Positions 1 through 7,979 of a stretch of 64,000 bases of DNA are shown here, piece by piece. The stretch lies in contig CAZKJG010000010.1 in assembly GCA_964553045.1 (NCBI GenBank), positions 1 through 64,000 on the forward strand, given 5' to 3'. Origin of the DNA: JAWLEP01 sp964553045 (GTDB lineage: Bacteria > Fermentibacterota > Fermentibacteria > Fermentibacterales > JCC-6). Positions within the stretch are counted from its first letter, which is position 1, and each line of letters starts with the position of its first letter. Both the position numbers and the translations under genes were made by a program. The notes under the pieces are model-generated. The model saw only the letters and a list, made by a program, of their open reading frames with translations, did no database searches and had not been told where the DNA came from.

Positions 1-53
1 TTATTCAATATAGTCAAAGGGGCAGGGGCCGAGACAGATGCCCCGCCTGAGAG

Positions 54-701
54 GTGACTTCAAACGGCAATCGTGCTAAGATACGGTGTAGTCGCCTGAA
101 CCCGGCGCCGCCCGAAGGCGGGCCACGGAATCCTGCGGATGGATCGATGGGAACTCAGCCGCCGTTCTTTGATCGTTTCGAGACAAGAGATCATGACTCT
201 TCGGAAAATCAGGCACCCCTGGCCGGCGGGCCCCCTGACCGCCTCGGGGACCCGGAAGCCCCCCCCGATGCGAACGCCGGGGCAGCCGGAGCCTCACCCG
301 AAGGCCGGGCCGAGCCTCCGGTTGTGGCCGGAGGCGAAGAGACGATCCTGCTCGCAGAGGACGAGCGGAGCCTGCTGGACGTGCTTCGCCAACTGCTGGA
401 GGGCCTTGGCTACAGTGTTCTCACGGCCGCGGGCGGCGAGGCCGCCGTAGAGGTTGCCGCCAGCTACGCCGGCCCCATCGACCTATTCCTGTCCGACCTG
501 GTGATGCCGGGGATGGACGGCAGGCAGGCGGCCGTCATGATATCCGCCGCCAGACCCGGCATCGCGGTACTCTTCATGTCCGGGTACACCAGGGACATGA
601 TGGAATCCGGCCTGCCCAGAAGGTCCCGGTGCGGCTTCATCGCAAAACCGTTCAGCCTGGAGCTGCTGGCCAGCAGGATACGGGAGGTTCTGGACGGCTA
701 G
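54..701 (+). CDS. Orphan response-regulator receiver-domain protein
   Basis: The C-terminal half (about residues 94-215) is a CheY-type receiver domain. It has the acidic pair in ILLAEDERS, the phospho-acceptor Asp (about 148) in LFLSDLVMPG, the switch Ser in LFMSGYT and the conserved Lys in IAKPFS. No DNA-binding or enzymatic output domain follows. The first about 90 residues are rich in Pro, Gly and Ala, with no recognisable fold. Receivers of this flavour usually form the C-terminus of hybrid histidine kinases, so this could be a stand-alone receiver or the remnant of a larger kinase. A GTG start at 54 is assumed; an ATG at 147 would drop part of the low-complexity leader. No kinase is adjacent, so its partner is unknown. 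Confidence 0.7.
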   Translation: MTSNGNRAKIRCSRLNPAPPEGGPRNPADGSMGTQPPFFDRFETRDHDSSENQAPLAGGPPDRLGDPEAPPDANAGAAGASPEGRAEPPVVAGGEETILLAEDERSLLDVLRQLLEGLGYSVLTAAGGEAAVEVAASYAGPIDLFLSDLVMPGMDGRQAAVMISAARPGIAVLFMSGYTRDMMESGLPRRSRCGFIAKPFSLELLASRIREVLDG

Positions 702-1340
702 GGCGCTTGCGACACCTCCATCATATAGACCTTTGGGTAATCATCCGGCTGGGTATCGAAGCCCAGCATTCCATGGTCGAAGCAGTAGGCCAGCCCCTGC
801 TCGTTCTCCAGAGCGGATATGGTGGCCACGAAGAGCAGGCTTCCGTCCCCATCGTAGACCTCGAAGGTCGGCACCTCGGTCCAGCCCTGGGCCACCCAGA
901 TGCGACCCTGTCCGTCCACCTCCAGGTCGCTTATGGCCTCCCTGTAGAGACCGATTCCCTCGTAGCGCCGATCGCGATTCACCGAGCTGCCCGACCCGGT
1001 GCTGGTGGAGAGGCTCTCGTGGACCAGACCCTCCTCCAGCTCCTCCTCCGTCTTCTCGACCCTTGTCCACTCCATGCTCCAGGCTCATGCCCACGTAGTC
1101 CCCCTCCGGGCAAGGCACGATCCTGTCGGGAGCGATGCGGACGAACCCCGATGGGACTGTGTCGACCTCCATTTCTTCGGTGAGACAGGTAACCGTTCTT
1201 CCGGCCCAGTCGCACACCACCAGCGCCCCGTCACTCATCAGGGCCAAGCTCCTGGGATACAGATATTCGCCGGGTCCGGGACAGACGCCCGGTGCGTCCG
1301 CCGCGGGGACTTTGTATACTGCGGGCCATGGAATCCGCAA
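698..1340 (-). pseudogene. Frameshifted, truncated six-bladed beta-propeller protein
   Basis: Two overlapping leftward frames together read as one protein. The upstream part (1340 to about 1080) contains SLALMSDGALVVCDWAGRTV. The downstream part (1075 to 698) contains SDLEVDGQGRIWVAQGW and ends in VYMMEVSQAP. Both have the blade pattern of NHL/six-bladed propeller proteins (hydrophobic strand, D-G-x-[IL]-W-V). The frame changes by one base near 1076-1086, where the glutamate-rich stretch after MEWTRVEKT would continue the first part. No signal peptide is present, and the 5' end runs into the promoter and start of the divergent transporter gene, so the N-terminus also seems lost. I infer a decayed copy of a secreted propeller like the gene at 4140-5111. 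Confidence 0.65.
1315..1320 (+). promoter_or_regulatory. Candidate -10 box close to the transporter start
   Basis: TATACT lies only 7 bases before the ATG at 1328. Transcription from it would begin at or just before the start codon, giving a leaderless mRNA. No Shine-Dalgarno sequence is seen before that ATG, which fits. No good -35 was found, so this remains tentative. Confidence 0.35.
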
Positions 1341-2230
1341 GACGATTTACCTGGGCGGGCGTGATTGCGGCCATGGCGCTGGGCCTCCTGTGGAAGACTC
1401 CCGGCAGGGTTCCCCACTGGGTTCTGCAGGGCCTGCTCATGTCGCTTCTGTTTCTCAGCTGCCTGGAGCTGCGTCCGGCAGGGGTCCTGAGGGACGCCGG
1501 CCGCGACCTGCCGCGCAACGTGCTGCTGCTTCTGGTGGTGATGCTGGCGGCCCCGCTGATGCTCCTCCCCTTCAGGGGAGCCTTCGACCCCCAGACTTGG
1601 ACCGGACTGGTGCTGTCCGGAACCATGTCCACCGGACTGGGTGTGATATTCCTTGCAGATATTCTGAACGGCTCACCCTCCCGGGCACTGGTTCTGGCGG
1701 TGGTTTCGTCCGTCCTGGCCCCGGTGACGGTGCCGGCAGTCGTGTCGGCGTTCGCGTCCCGCAGCGTGAGCATAGACGCTCTGGCCATGTCGGCCCGGAC
1801 AGCCTTCATCGTGCTGGTGCCGCTGGCGGCGGCCATGCTCACAGGACCCACCGCGCTGGGCAGGAGCATCCTGCGCACAAAGGGCCCCGTCTCACTGGCG
1901 ATATTCTTCGCCCTCATAGTCACACTGGTCTCCTCGGTGGCCGATCTGGTGCTGGAGAACCCGGTCCGATCGCTGGAGCTCATCGGGGTGGTGGCAGTGC
2001 TCTCCGTCGCCTGTGCCGGCCTGGGCCTTCTGATCGCCCGGGGTGGGAGACAGCGGATGACCTTCGCCATAGTGGCCAGCTACCGCAACTTCACCCTGGC
2101 CACCGTGCTGGCGCTCACCCTCTTCGGTGATCGGGTGGCGCTCCCCTGCGTTGCATACGTCCTGGTCGGAAACCTGATGGTGGTCATCCTGCAGCTGGCC
2201 GGCGGGCGAGTAACCGGAAAACCGACGTGA
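1328..2230 (+). CDS. Bile acid:sodium symporter (BASS) family transporter
   Basis: This 300-residue, very hydrophobic protein has about nine to ten membrane segments and matches the BASS superfamily in length and layout. It starts with MESARRFTWAGVIAAMALGL. A family-like stretch, ASYRNFTLATVLALTLFG, lies near residue 245 and resembles the R-N-x-x-L region of BASS proteins that lines the substrate pathway. Members import organic anions with sodium (bile acids, pyruvate, pantothenate), and the substrate cannot be predicted here. The ATG at 1328 is preferred because the membrane region begins there; an upstream in-frame start at 1292 would overlap the promoter. The stop overlaps the start of the downstream pseudogene (ATGA), which suggests the two were once translationally coupled. 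Confidence 0.75.
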   Translation: MESARRFTWAGVIAAMALGLLWKTPGRVPHWVLQGLLMSLLFLSCLELRPAGVLRDAGRDLPRNVLLLLVVMLAAPLMLLPFRGAFDPQTWTGLVLSGTMSTGLGVIFLADILNGSPSRALVLAVVSSVLAPVTVPAVVSAFASRSVSIDALAMSARTAFIVLVPLAAAMLTGPTALGRSILRTKGPVSLAIFFALIVTLVSSVADLVLENPVRSLELIGVVAVLSVACAGLGLLIARGGRQRMTFAIVASYRNFTLATVLALTLFGDRVALPCVAYVLVGNLMVVILQLAGGRVTGKPT

Positions 2231-2516
2231 TGAGGCTGGTGCTCCAGGGCACCGGCACGCCCAACGCTGAGCCCGGGCGGTGCGGCCCCTCGGTGGCCGT
2301 GGTCTGCGGCGACGATGCATGGATCGTGAACTGCGGCCCGGGTGTGGTCCGCCGGGCGGCGGCCTTCCGAACCTGGCCATCATCCCCTGGACCCTTGGCC
2401 GCACAGAGCAGTTCGGCGTGCATGACACCGCCGGAACCGCCGGCATGGCCGGACATGTGCATGCCGCCTGGGAGGAGGACGTCCGTCACCGTCTGGAGGG
2501 GACCGAGCCGGGCTAG
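2230..2516 (+). pseudogene. Metallo-beta-lactamase-fold hydrolase relic without its metal site
   Basis: The first frame reads MRLVLQGTGTPNAEPGRCGP followed by VAVVCGDDAWIVNCGPG. This is the typical start of RNase Z/AtsA-like MBL-fold hydrolases. From about 2370 the homology jumps one frame to LPNLAIIPWTLGRTEQFGV and then GTAGMAGHVHAAWEEDVRHR. In intact relatives the zinc motif HxHxDH lies between these blocks, ending in a segment like GLPDL. Here about 25-30 codons containing that motif are missing and the joint is out of frame. The second block then stops early at TAG, so the C-terminal metal ligands are also absent. It is translationally linked to the transporter upstream. The family assignment comes from sequence patterns alone. 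Confidence 0.7.
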
Positions 2517-3919
2517 CAGCCCGCGAGCGTGAAGTACTCTCCCATGTCGTCCTGGTAGCCTTCGGGTACGTACATGCAGAGCCCCGGCGTCTTTCTGTAC
2601 TCGCCGGAGTATTCACCCCGGGCTATCCTCTTCAGCATCTCCACCATGCGGTCCACGTCGCCGGTGTCGCTGTACATGCCGAAGCTCATCCGCACCATGC
2701 CGGGAAGGTGCGAGTCGTCTCCGCCCACGAACCTCGTCCTCCAGCCGTCTATCTCCTCGGTGGACAGCCCCAGAAGGTTCAGCACGTAGGGGTGGGCGCA
2801 GAAGCAGCCGCTCCTGGCTCCGATGCCGCCCTCGTAACCCAGAATGGCGGTGAGGAGGAAGTGGTATACGCCCTCCATGTTGAAGGGAATCACCCCCACC
2901 CTCTCGCCCACCTCGTCGGGGCTGGTGGAACCGTAGATGGTGATGCCCCGAACCTCCCGGAGCCTGCGCAGCGCGTAGGCGGTCAGCCCGGCCTCGTGGG
3001 AGGCGACCCGATCCATGCCGATCTCCATCAGGGTGGCCGCGGCCACGGCCATGGCCACCGCTCCGGGAACGTTGGGGCTACCCGCTTCCCCCCTGTCCGG
3101 CATTCCGTGCCAGTGAACCCGATCCAGGGTAACGGCCTTGACCGTCCCGCCCCCGCTGCAGTCCGGGCCGCGGCGAAGGAAGAACTCGGCCGGACCCACC
3201 AGCGCACCGGTTCCGTAGGGCGCGTACATCTTGTGCCCCGAGAAAACCACGAAATCCAGGTGCTCCGGGTCATTGTCGGCCAGCATGTCGATGCGCCGGT
3301 GCGGAGCCAGCTGGGCGCAGTCCACCAGTATCGGGGCTCCCGCCTGGTGCGCCTTCTCCGCCAGCCGATGGACGGGCTGTATGAAACCCGTCACGTTGGA
3401 GGCACCGGTCACCGCCACCAGGTCAAGGTCTCCGGCGAAACGCGTCAGCTTGCGGTCGAAGTCATCCTCGTCCAGTCTGCCCTCCGGCGTCACCCCCACA
3501 TGGACCACCCGGGCGTGGTCGCGCCACGGCAGGTCGTTGGAGTGATGCTCCATGCAGGTGGACATCACCAGCGCGTCATCCGGAAGGCAGTGGGCGACCT
3601 TGTTCAGTGCCTCGGTCGAGTTCTTTCCGAAGAGAACCGTGTTGGTGTCCGGGTCCGCGCCCACGAAGCGGGCCACCACATCGTGGGCCTCGTCGTAGGC
3701 CTTCGTGCTGAGCCGTGACTTGAATCCGGTGCCCCGGTGCACACTGGAGTAGTAGGGCATCAACCTCTCTATTGCCTCGGATACCCGAACCAGAGCCGGG
3801 GTGCTGGCGGCGTTGTCGAGGTACACGTACCTGGTCCTGCCGCCCCCCAGCAGGGGAACTTCGCGGTCGACCCCCAACACCATCCGGCGCAGCTCCGACC
3901 GGGTCTTCACGTCTGCCAT
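2513..3919 (-). CDS. Cysteine desulfurase-like class V aminotransferase
   Basis: This 468-residue fold-type I PLP enzyme carries YVYLDNAASTPA near the N-terminus, the cofactor lysine in FSGHKMYAPYGTGAL, and a Cys-containing loop in GGIGARSGCFCAHPY where SufS/CsdA enzymes place the catalytic cysteine. It could release sulfur from cysteine or act on a related substrate. No IscU/SufU scaffold or suf operon is adjacent, so a dedicated Fe-S role is not shown. The ATG at 3919 is chosen because GGAGGACGA precedes it; an upstream in-frame start lacks such a site. A promoter is visible about 45 bases upstream. Its TAG shares the palindrome CTAG with the stop of the convergent MBL relic. Confidence 0.8.
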   Translation of the reverse strand: MADVKTRSELRRMVLGVDREVPLLGGGRTRYVYLDNAASTPALVRVSEAIERLMPYYSSVHRGTGFKSRLSTKAYDEAHDVVARFVGADPDTNTVLFGKNSTEALNKVAHCLPDDALVMSTCMEHHSNDLPWRDHARVVHVGVTPEGRLDEDDFDRKLTRFAGDLDLVAVTGASNVTGFIQPVHRLAEKAHQAGAPILVDCAQLAPHRRIDMLADNDPEHLDFVVFSGHKMYAPYGTGALVGPAEFFLRRGPDCSGGGTVKAVTLDRVHWHGMPDRGEAGSPNVPGAVAMAVAAATLMEIGMDRVASHEAGLTAYALRRLREVRGITIYGSTSPDEVGERVGVIPFNMEGVYHFLLTAILGYEGGIGARSGCFCAHPYVLNLLGLSTEEIDGWRTRFVGGDDSHLPGMVRMSFGMYSDTGDVDRMVEMLKRIARGEYSGEYRKTPGLCMYVPEGYQDDMGEYFTLAGC

Positions 3920-3961
3920 TCGTCCTCCGTTGAAGGGTCGAATTCTACACATGACAGGTCG

Positions 3962-3990
3962 ATTATTCTAAAAACGGAGCAGCTTGGCAA
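3962..3990 (-). promoter_or_regulatory. Sigma-70-like promoter of the aminotransferase gene
   Basis: On the minus strand TTGCCA (3990-3985) is followed after exactly 17 bases by AATAAT (3967-3962). Both boxes match the consensus at five of six and five of six positions. The predicted transcript starts near 3955 and leaves a leader of about 36 bases with a good ribosome-binding site. Confidence 0.55.
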
Positions 3991-4080
3991 TTCCTCACTG
4001 CCGGGTAGGTATTGATGGATCGGGCAGACGCCTGCGGACGGCCCGGTTTGTGCATCCCGAAGAAACCAATCATATTTGTA

Positions 4081-4089
4081 TGGTATTAT
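4081..4089 (+). promoter_or_regulatory. Extended -10 promoter of the secreted propeller gene
   Basis: TGGTATTAT fits the extended -10 pattern TGnTATAAT with one mismatch. No -35 is recognisable, as is common for extended -10 promoters. It lies about 50 bases before the preferred TTG start at 4140. Confidence 0.4.
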
Positions 4090-4139
4090 GGGAGTAGATG
4101 GCCTTCGTCGGAGTTCAACCGATCGAACGGGAGAAAACC

Positions 4140-5111
4140 TTGAGAGCAGCTACCTTGGCATTGGCGGTCTTTGCAGTCTCCCTCGCGTGGGGAGCCTGGA
4201 TAGAGCAGACGCTGGACGCGCCGGCGGGACTGATTACCGGCCTGGGCTGGGAGAATGGAAGCCTGTGGGCCGTGGACCAGAACCTCGACAGGGTCTACGA
4301 GATGGACCCGTCCACCGGAGAGGTGACCGGCTCATTCGACATCTCCATATACTCCACCCAGCATCCCACCGGTCTGGCCGTGGAGAACGGCATAGTGTAC
4401 GTGGGAACATGGAGCGGAGGCACAACCGGCTACGTATACAAGTACGACCTGCAGGGAGGGTACCTGGGCGTAGTCAGCATGTGCGGCGGTTGAGGAAACC
4501 CCGTCTCGTCGGTGACGGGACTGGGGGCCAAGAACGCCAGCTATATCTACGTCAGCTCCACGGCCCAGAACGCAGCCTACAGGTACGTGGCGCCGGGGAT
4601 ATACTCCAGGTACCACTACATGTCCTTCACCGCCTCCAGCGGCACCAGGGACATGGCCATTACCCCGGAGGGCGATATCTGGGTGGCAATCGACTGGTCT
4701 TCGATAAAGATGCGGCACTACGACAGCAGCGGAAACCTGGTGGAAAGCCTGGGAACCGACCTGATCCCCGACGCCTGGGGGGTGACTCTGGACGATACGG
4801 GAAGGCTCTGGGTGTCGGATACCGAGAACGACCTGATCTACGCCGTCAACCTCTCCACGGGTGTGGAAGACGAACCCGGACCCGCCGGGCTCCAGATCTC
4901 CCGCAATCCCTTCACGGAATCGGTGACCATCACCTGCCCGGAAGTGGCCTCGGGAACGCTGCGCCTTTTCGACTGCCGCGGGCGGCTGGTGATGGAGAGA
5001 GGCTTCGGCGGATCGGCCGTGATCGAAGCCGAAGGCATGGCGGCCGGCACCTACTATGCCAGCCTGTCCTCGGGGGGACGGACCCGTTCGGTCCGGCTGC
5101 TGAAGCTCTAG
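4140..5111 (+). pseudogene. Secreted beta-propeller with T9SS-type sorting tail, interrupted by in-frame TGA
   Basis: A single frame of 324 codons reads as one secreted protein except for TGA at 4491-4493, just after SMCGG and before GNPVSSVTGLGAKN. The start is taken as TTG 4140 behind GGGAGAAAACC, giving the signal peptide LRAATLALAVFAVSLAWGAW. The middle has propeller blades (LGWENGSLWAVDQNLDRVY; DMAITPEGDIWVAIDW; GVTLDDTGRLWVSDTENDLI). The last about 75 residues form a T9SS type A-like sorting domain: ISRNPFTESVTITCP, LRLFDCRGRLV, then GTYYASLSSGG and a basic end. TGA is used as a normal stop by many genes here, so recoding is unlikely. I infer a recent nonsense mutation, or a sequencing error, in an otherwise well-kept gene. 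Confidence 0.65.
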
Positions 5112-5130
5112 CGGCTAGGGGAGCCGTACC

Positions 5131-5532
5131 TCACTCGGTGAACAGGTCCGGAGTCTCGTCCTCGTGCCCGGGCCGGGCCGGTGACTCCGAAGTGAACCTG
5201 CCGGAGCGCCTGATCAGTCGGTGCAGCTGCTCGGGAGAAGCCGAGGCCAGTGCCCTGAGGAGCGCAGCCATCTCCCTGGGATGGCGCATGATGATGGGTG
5301 GCAGGTCGGAGGATATCCTTCCGGCGAGCGCAAGCATCACGTCCGGGTCCTGGCCGAGCTGTTCGGCTATGGCGCGAACCTTGTCCTCGGCCGGAGGGGC
5401 GAACTCGTCCCGCTCTATCTTGGAGAGGTATGCGGGGCTCATGCCGATCCTGGCCGCAAAGCGTCTCAGGCTTACGCCCAGCTCCTCGCGCAGCTGCCGC
5501 ACAGTCGCTCCGAAAGGAGCCTTTGCCTCCAT
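5131..5532 (-). CDS. XRE-family helix-turn-helix regulator
   Basis: Residues about 8-65 form a Cro/C1-type HTH: VRQLREELGVSLRRFAARIG, then MSPAYLSKIERDEFAPP, where the recognition helix lies, and KVRAIAEQLGQDPDVMLAL. The rest (to 133) is a helical tail with REMAALLRALASASPEQLHR and no known ligand domain, so it probably serves dimerisation. The start is fixed by GGCGGGAG before ATG 5532. Its own promoter contains a 9-9-9 inverted repeat over the -10 box, which suggests autorepression. Targets are unknown; the closest divergent gene is the thioesterase at 5707. Confidence 0.85.
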   Translation of the reverse strand: MEAKAPFGATVRQLREELGVSLRRFAARIGMSPAYLSKIERDEFAPPAEDKVRAIAEQLGQDPDVMLALAGRISSDLPPIIMRHPREMAALLRALASASPEQLHRLIRRSGRFTSESPARPGHEDETPDLFTE

Positions 5533-5549
5533 ATGAGCTCCCGCCTCAT

Positions 5550-5597
5550 GTGTATTGTCTAGTAGAAACTATACACCGGAATCGCTGCCGGCGGCAA
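5550..5597 (-). promoter_or_regulatory. Promoter with palindromic operator for the HTH gene
   Basis: On the minus strand TTGCCG (5597-5592), an 18-base spacer and TATAGT (5573-5568) form a sigma-70-like promoter. The -10 lies inside an inverted repeat: left arm GTGTATAGT (5576-5568), nine bases, right arm ACAATACAC (5558-5550), with one mismatch in nine. The dyad would lie under RNA polymerase, the usual place for an autorepressor site. Confidence 0.55.
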
Positions 5598-5641
5598 CCC
5601 CCGGAGCATCGACTCCGCAAGGGGATGCGGCAAAGGGATAC

Positions 5642-5670
5642 TTGGTGGTCGGCGGGGTTGGGAATATATT
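5642..5670 (+). promoter_or_regulatory. Promoter of the thioesterase gene with small dyad
   Basis: TTGGTG (5642-5647), 17 bases and TATATT (5665-5670) make a plausible promoter with transcription starting about 30 bases before the TTG at 5707. The -10 sits in a short dyad, GGGAA-TATAT-TTCCC (5660-5674), which differs from the HTH operator and could bind something else. Confidence 0.45.
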
Positions 5671-5706
5671 TCCCGGTTAACCCAAACCAGAATCATGGGA
5701 GGAACG

Positions 5707-6102
5707 TTGAAGGTCTTCTCGCAGGATCCGATCGGGCTTTCCGGAAAGGTGTCCAGAAGGGTCGACGCTACAATGACGGCCTCGGCCGTGGGCTCGGGAG
5801 GCGTGGACGTCTTGTCGACTCCGACCATGATCCTGCTGATGGAGATGGCAGCCTCCGAAGCGGTGTCCGGGTCGCTTCCGGAGGGCTGGGTCACCGTGGG
5901 CGCGCGGGTTAGCGTCCGCCACCTGGGGGCCACCCCACTCGCGGACACGGTCACCGCCGCGGCCAGGGTGACCGCCGTTGACGGCCGCAAGCTGACCTAC
6001 AGCGTTGAGGCCCGCGACACCGGCAAGGTCATCGGTACGGGGACGCATGTTCGAGTGGCCGTGGAGCTGGAGCGCTTCATGTCCTCCCTGCGCGATTCTT
6101 GA
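5707..6102 (+). CDS. Hotdog-fold thioesterase, fluoroacetyl-CoA thioesterase-like
   Basis: At 131 residues this matches the FlK-like thioesterase family. The FlK catalytic set is present with its exact spacing: Thr38 in VLSTPTMILLMEMA, Glu46 eight residues later and His72 twenty-six residues later in VSVRHLGATPL. The remainder follows the family (TAAARVTAVDGRKLTYSVEA; GTGTHVRVAVELERF). Such enzymes hydrolyse small acyl-CoAs. In bacteria lacking fluoroacetate they are usually general detoxifying or housekeeping thioesterases, so the true substrate is open. TTG 5707 is preferred because GGGAGG ends five bases before it; the ATG at 5695 lies upstream of that site. Confidence 0.75.
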   Translation: MKVFSQDPIGLSGKVSRRVDATMTASAVGSGGVDVLSTPTMILLMEMAASEAVSGSLPEGWVTVGARVSVRHLGATPLADTVTAAARVTAVDGRKLTYSVEARDTGKVIGTGTHVRVAVELERFMSSLRDS

Positions 6103-6130
6103 GAGACGACAACCGCAGCCGGCGGAAGGG

Positions 6131-7951
6131 ATGTCCTACGACATGGCACAGGGTCTGAAGAAGAGGCAGGAGGTTCCGAAGAGCGACCGATGGGACCTCT
6201 CGGACCTCTACGAGAGCGACGAACAGTGGGAGCGTGATCTGGAGGAGAGCGAGGGTTTCGCCGAGGAAGCCCTTGCCTGGAAGGGGAGGCTGGGTGAGTC
6301 CCCCGATGCGCTCCGCAGGGCCGTAGAGACGATGCTGGAGCACTCCAGGAGGCTGGAGAAGCTGGTGGTCTACGCCCACCTGAGACAGGATGAGGACCTG
6401 TCGGTGGCCAGGTACGGCGAGATGTTCGCACGGGCCACCAGCCGGGCCACCGAGTACGCTTCGGCGCAGGCGTTCTTCGACCCCGAGCTGCTGGAGATTC
6501 CCCGGGAAACTATGGATGAATGGCTGCAGACCGACCAGCTTTCCCCCTACAGGACCTGGCTGGAGGAGAGGCTGCGCTACCGCCCCCATACCCTCTCCCG
6601 GCCGGAGGAGCGGCTGCTGGCCATGTCGGCCGATTTCGCCCGGGGCTTCTCGACCGCCTTCGGCAAGCTGGCCAACGTGGACATGCCCGACCGCCTGCCC
6701 CGAATAGAGAAGGCCGACGGCGAGGAGGTGCAGCTTACCAACTCCAACCTGGTGCCCCTGCAGCAGGAGGACGACAGGGAGACCCGACACAGCGCCTTCA
6801 GGGGCTACTACGGGGAGCTGGGCGGCAATCTCAACACCTACGCCGCCCTGCTGGACGGCCAGGTCCGCCAGCACATCTTCGAGGCGAGGGCCAGGAAGTT
6901 CCCCTCCTGCCTGGAGGCTTCCCTCTTCGATGACCGGGTAGGCGTGGAGGTCTACGAGAAGCTGATAGGCTCGGTCCACGACAACCTGGACGTCCTGCAC
7001 GACTACTACTCGCTGAAGGCCGAGGTCCTGGAAAGCGACGGGCTGGAGTTCTGGGACATCTACTACCCGATCGTCAAGAGCCCCACCGATACCTGGTCCT
7101 TCGACGAAGCGGTGGAGATGACACTGGAGGCGGTCAGCCCCCTGGGCGGCGAGTACGTTGAAACCCTGAGGAAGGGCTTTCAGAACCGATGGGTGGACCG
7201 CTACGAGAACCGCGGCAAGCGCTCCGGCGCCTACTCCAGCGGCTGCTTCGACTCCCGGCCCTACATACTGCACAATTTCTCCGGAACACTTGACTCCGTC
7301 TTCACCCTGGCCCACGAGGCCGGCCATTCCATGCACTCCTGGCACTCAAACACCAGCCAGCCCTACCACTACGCCGACTACAAGATCCTGGTGGCCGAGG
7401 TGGCATCGATAACCAACGAGATGCTGCTCCTTCAGCATCTGGCCAGGGGAGCGGGCAGGGAGATGAGGACGTACCTGCTCGACCACCTGATCAACAGCTT
7501 CCGGACCACCCTGTTCCGCCAGACCATGTTCGCCGAGTTCGAGAAGCTGATCCACGGGCACGTGGAGCGGGGAGGCGCACTGAACAGCGATTACCTGAAC
7601 CGCACCTACATGGACCTTGTCAGGAGCTTCCACGGCGACGGCTTCGCCTACGGGGGAGACGGCTCCGCCATCGCCTTCGAGTGGGCCAGGGTGCCCCACT
7701 TCTACTACAACTTCTACGTGTACAAGTACGCCACCGGCATGGCGTCCGCCATATCCATCGCCGACCGCATACTCCGCGGCGAGGCCGGCGCAGTGGAGTC
7801 CTACCTGGAGTTCCTTCGGGGCGGAGCCTCCCAACCTCCGCTGGAGCTCTTGAGGTCCACCGGAGTCGATCTGACCACGTCCGGGCCGGTCGAGGATGCC
7901 ATGGGCCGTCTTCGCAGAACGCTGGCGGACCTGAGGGAGCTGATCGGCTAG
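6131..7951 (+). CDS. pepF: Oligoendopeptidase F (M3 zinc metallopeptidase)
   Basis: This 606-residue cytosolic peptidase has the PepF length and begins with the family signature VPKSDRWDLSDLYESDEQW. The thermolysin-like zinc motif HEAGH lies at about residues 395-399 in TLAHEAGHSMHSWHS, and the downstream Glu ligand is in AEVASITNEMLL. The C-terminal helical block (FYVYKYATGMASAISIADRI) is typical. M3 oligopeptidases degrade short peptides left by proteases. GGAAGGG touches the ATG at 6131, and a second ATG at 6143 is possible. The gene follows the thioesterase by 28 bases and may share its transcript. I see no terminator before the following relic. Confidence 0.92.
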   Translation: MSYDMAQGLKKRQEVPKSDRWDLSDLYESDEQWERDLEESEGFAEEALAWKGRLGESPDALRRAVETMLEHSRRLEKLVVYAHLRQDEDLSVARYGEMFARATSRATEYASAQAFFDPELLEIPRETMDEWLQTDQLSPYRTWLEERLRYRPHTLSRPEERLLAMSADFARGFSTAFGKLANVDMPDRLPRIEKADGEEVQLTNSNLVPLQQEDDRETRHSAFRGYYGELGGNLNTYAALLDGQVRQHIFEARARKFPSCLEASLFDDRVGVEVYEKLIGSVHDNLDVLHDYYSLKAEVLESDGLEFWDIYYPIVKSPTDTWSFDEAVEMTLEAVSPLGGEYVETLRKGFQNRWVDRYENRGKRSGAYSSGCFDSRPYILHNFSGTLDSVFTLAHEAGHSMHSWHSNTSQPYHYADYKILVAEVASITNEMLLLQHLARGAGREMRTYLLDHLINSFRTTLFRQTMFAEFEKLIHGHVERGGALNSDYLNRTYMDLVRSFHGDGFAYGGDGSAIAFEWARVPHFYYNFYVYKYATGMASAISIADRILRGEAGAVESYLEFLRGGASQPPLELLRSTGVDLTTSGPVEDAMGRLRRTLADLRELIG

Positions 7952-7979
7952 CGTCTCGGGCGGAAGGCGCCGATCCACG

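Noticed and set aside
4491..4493. Selenocysteine or reassigned TGA in the propeller gene
   Set aside because: Many genes in the window use TGA as a true stop, and no SECIS-like hairpin is evident by eye. Nonsense mutation or sequencing error is simpler; the point is still listed as worth checking.
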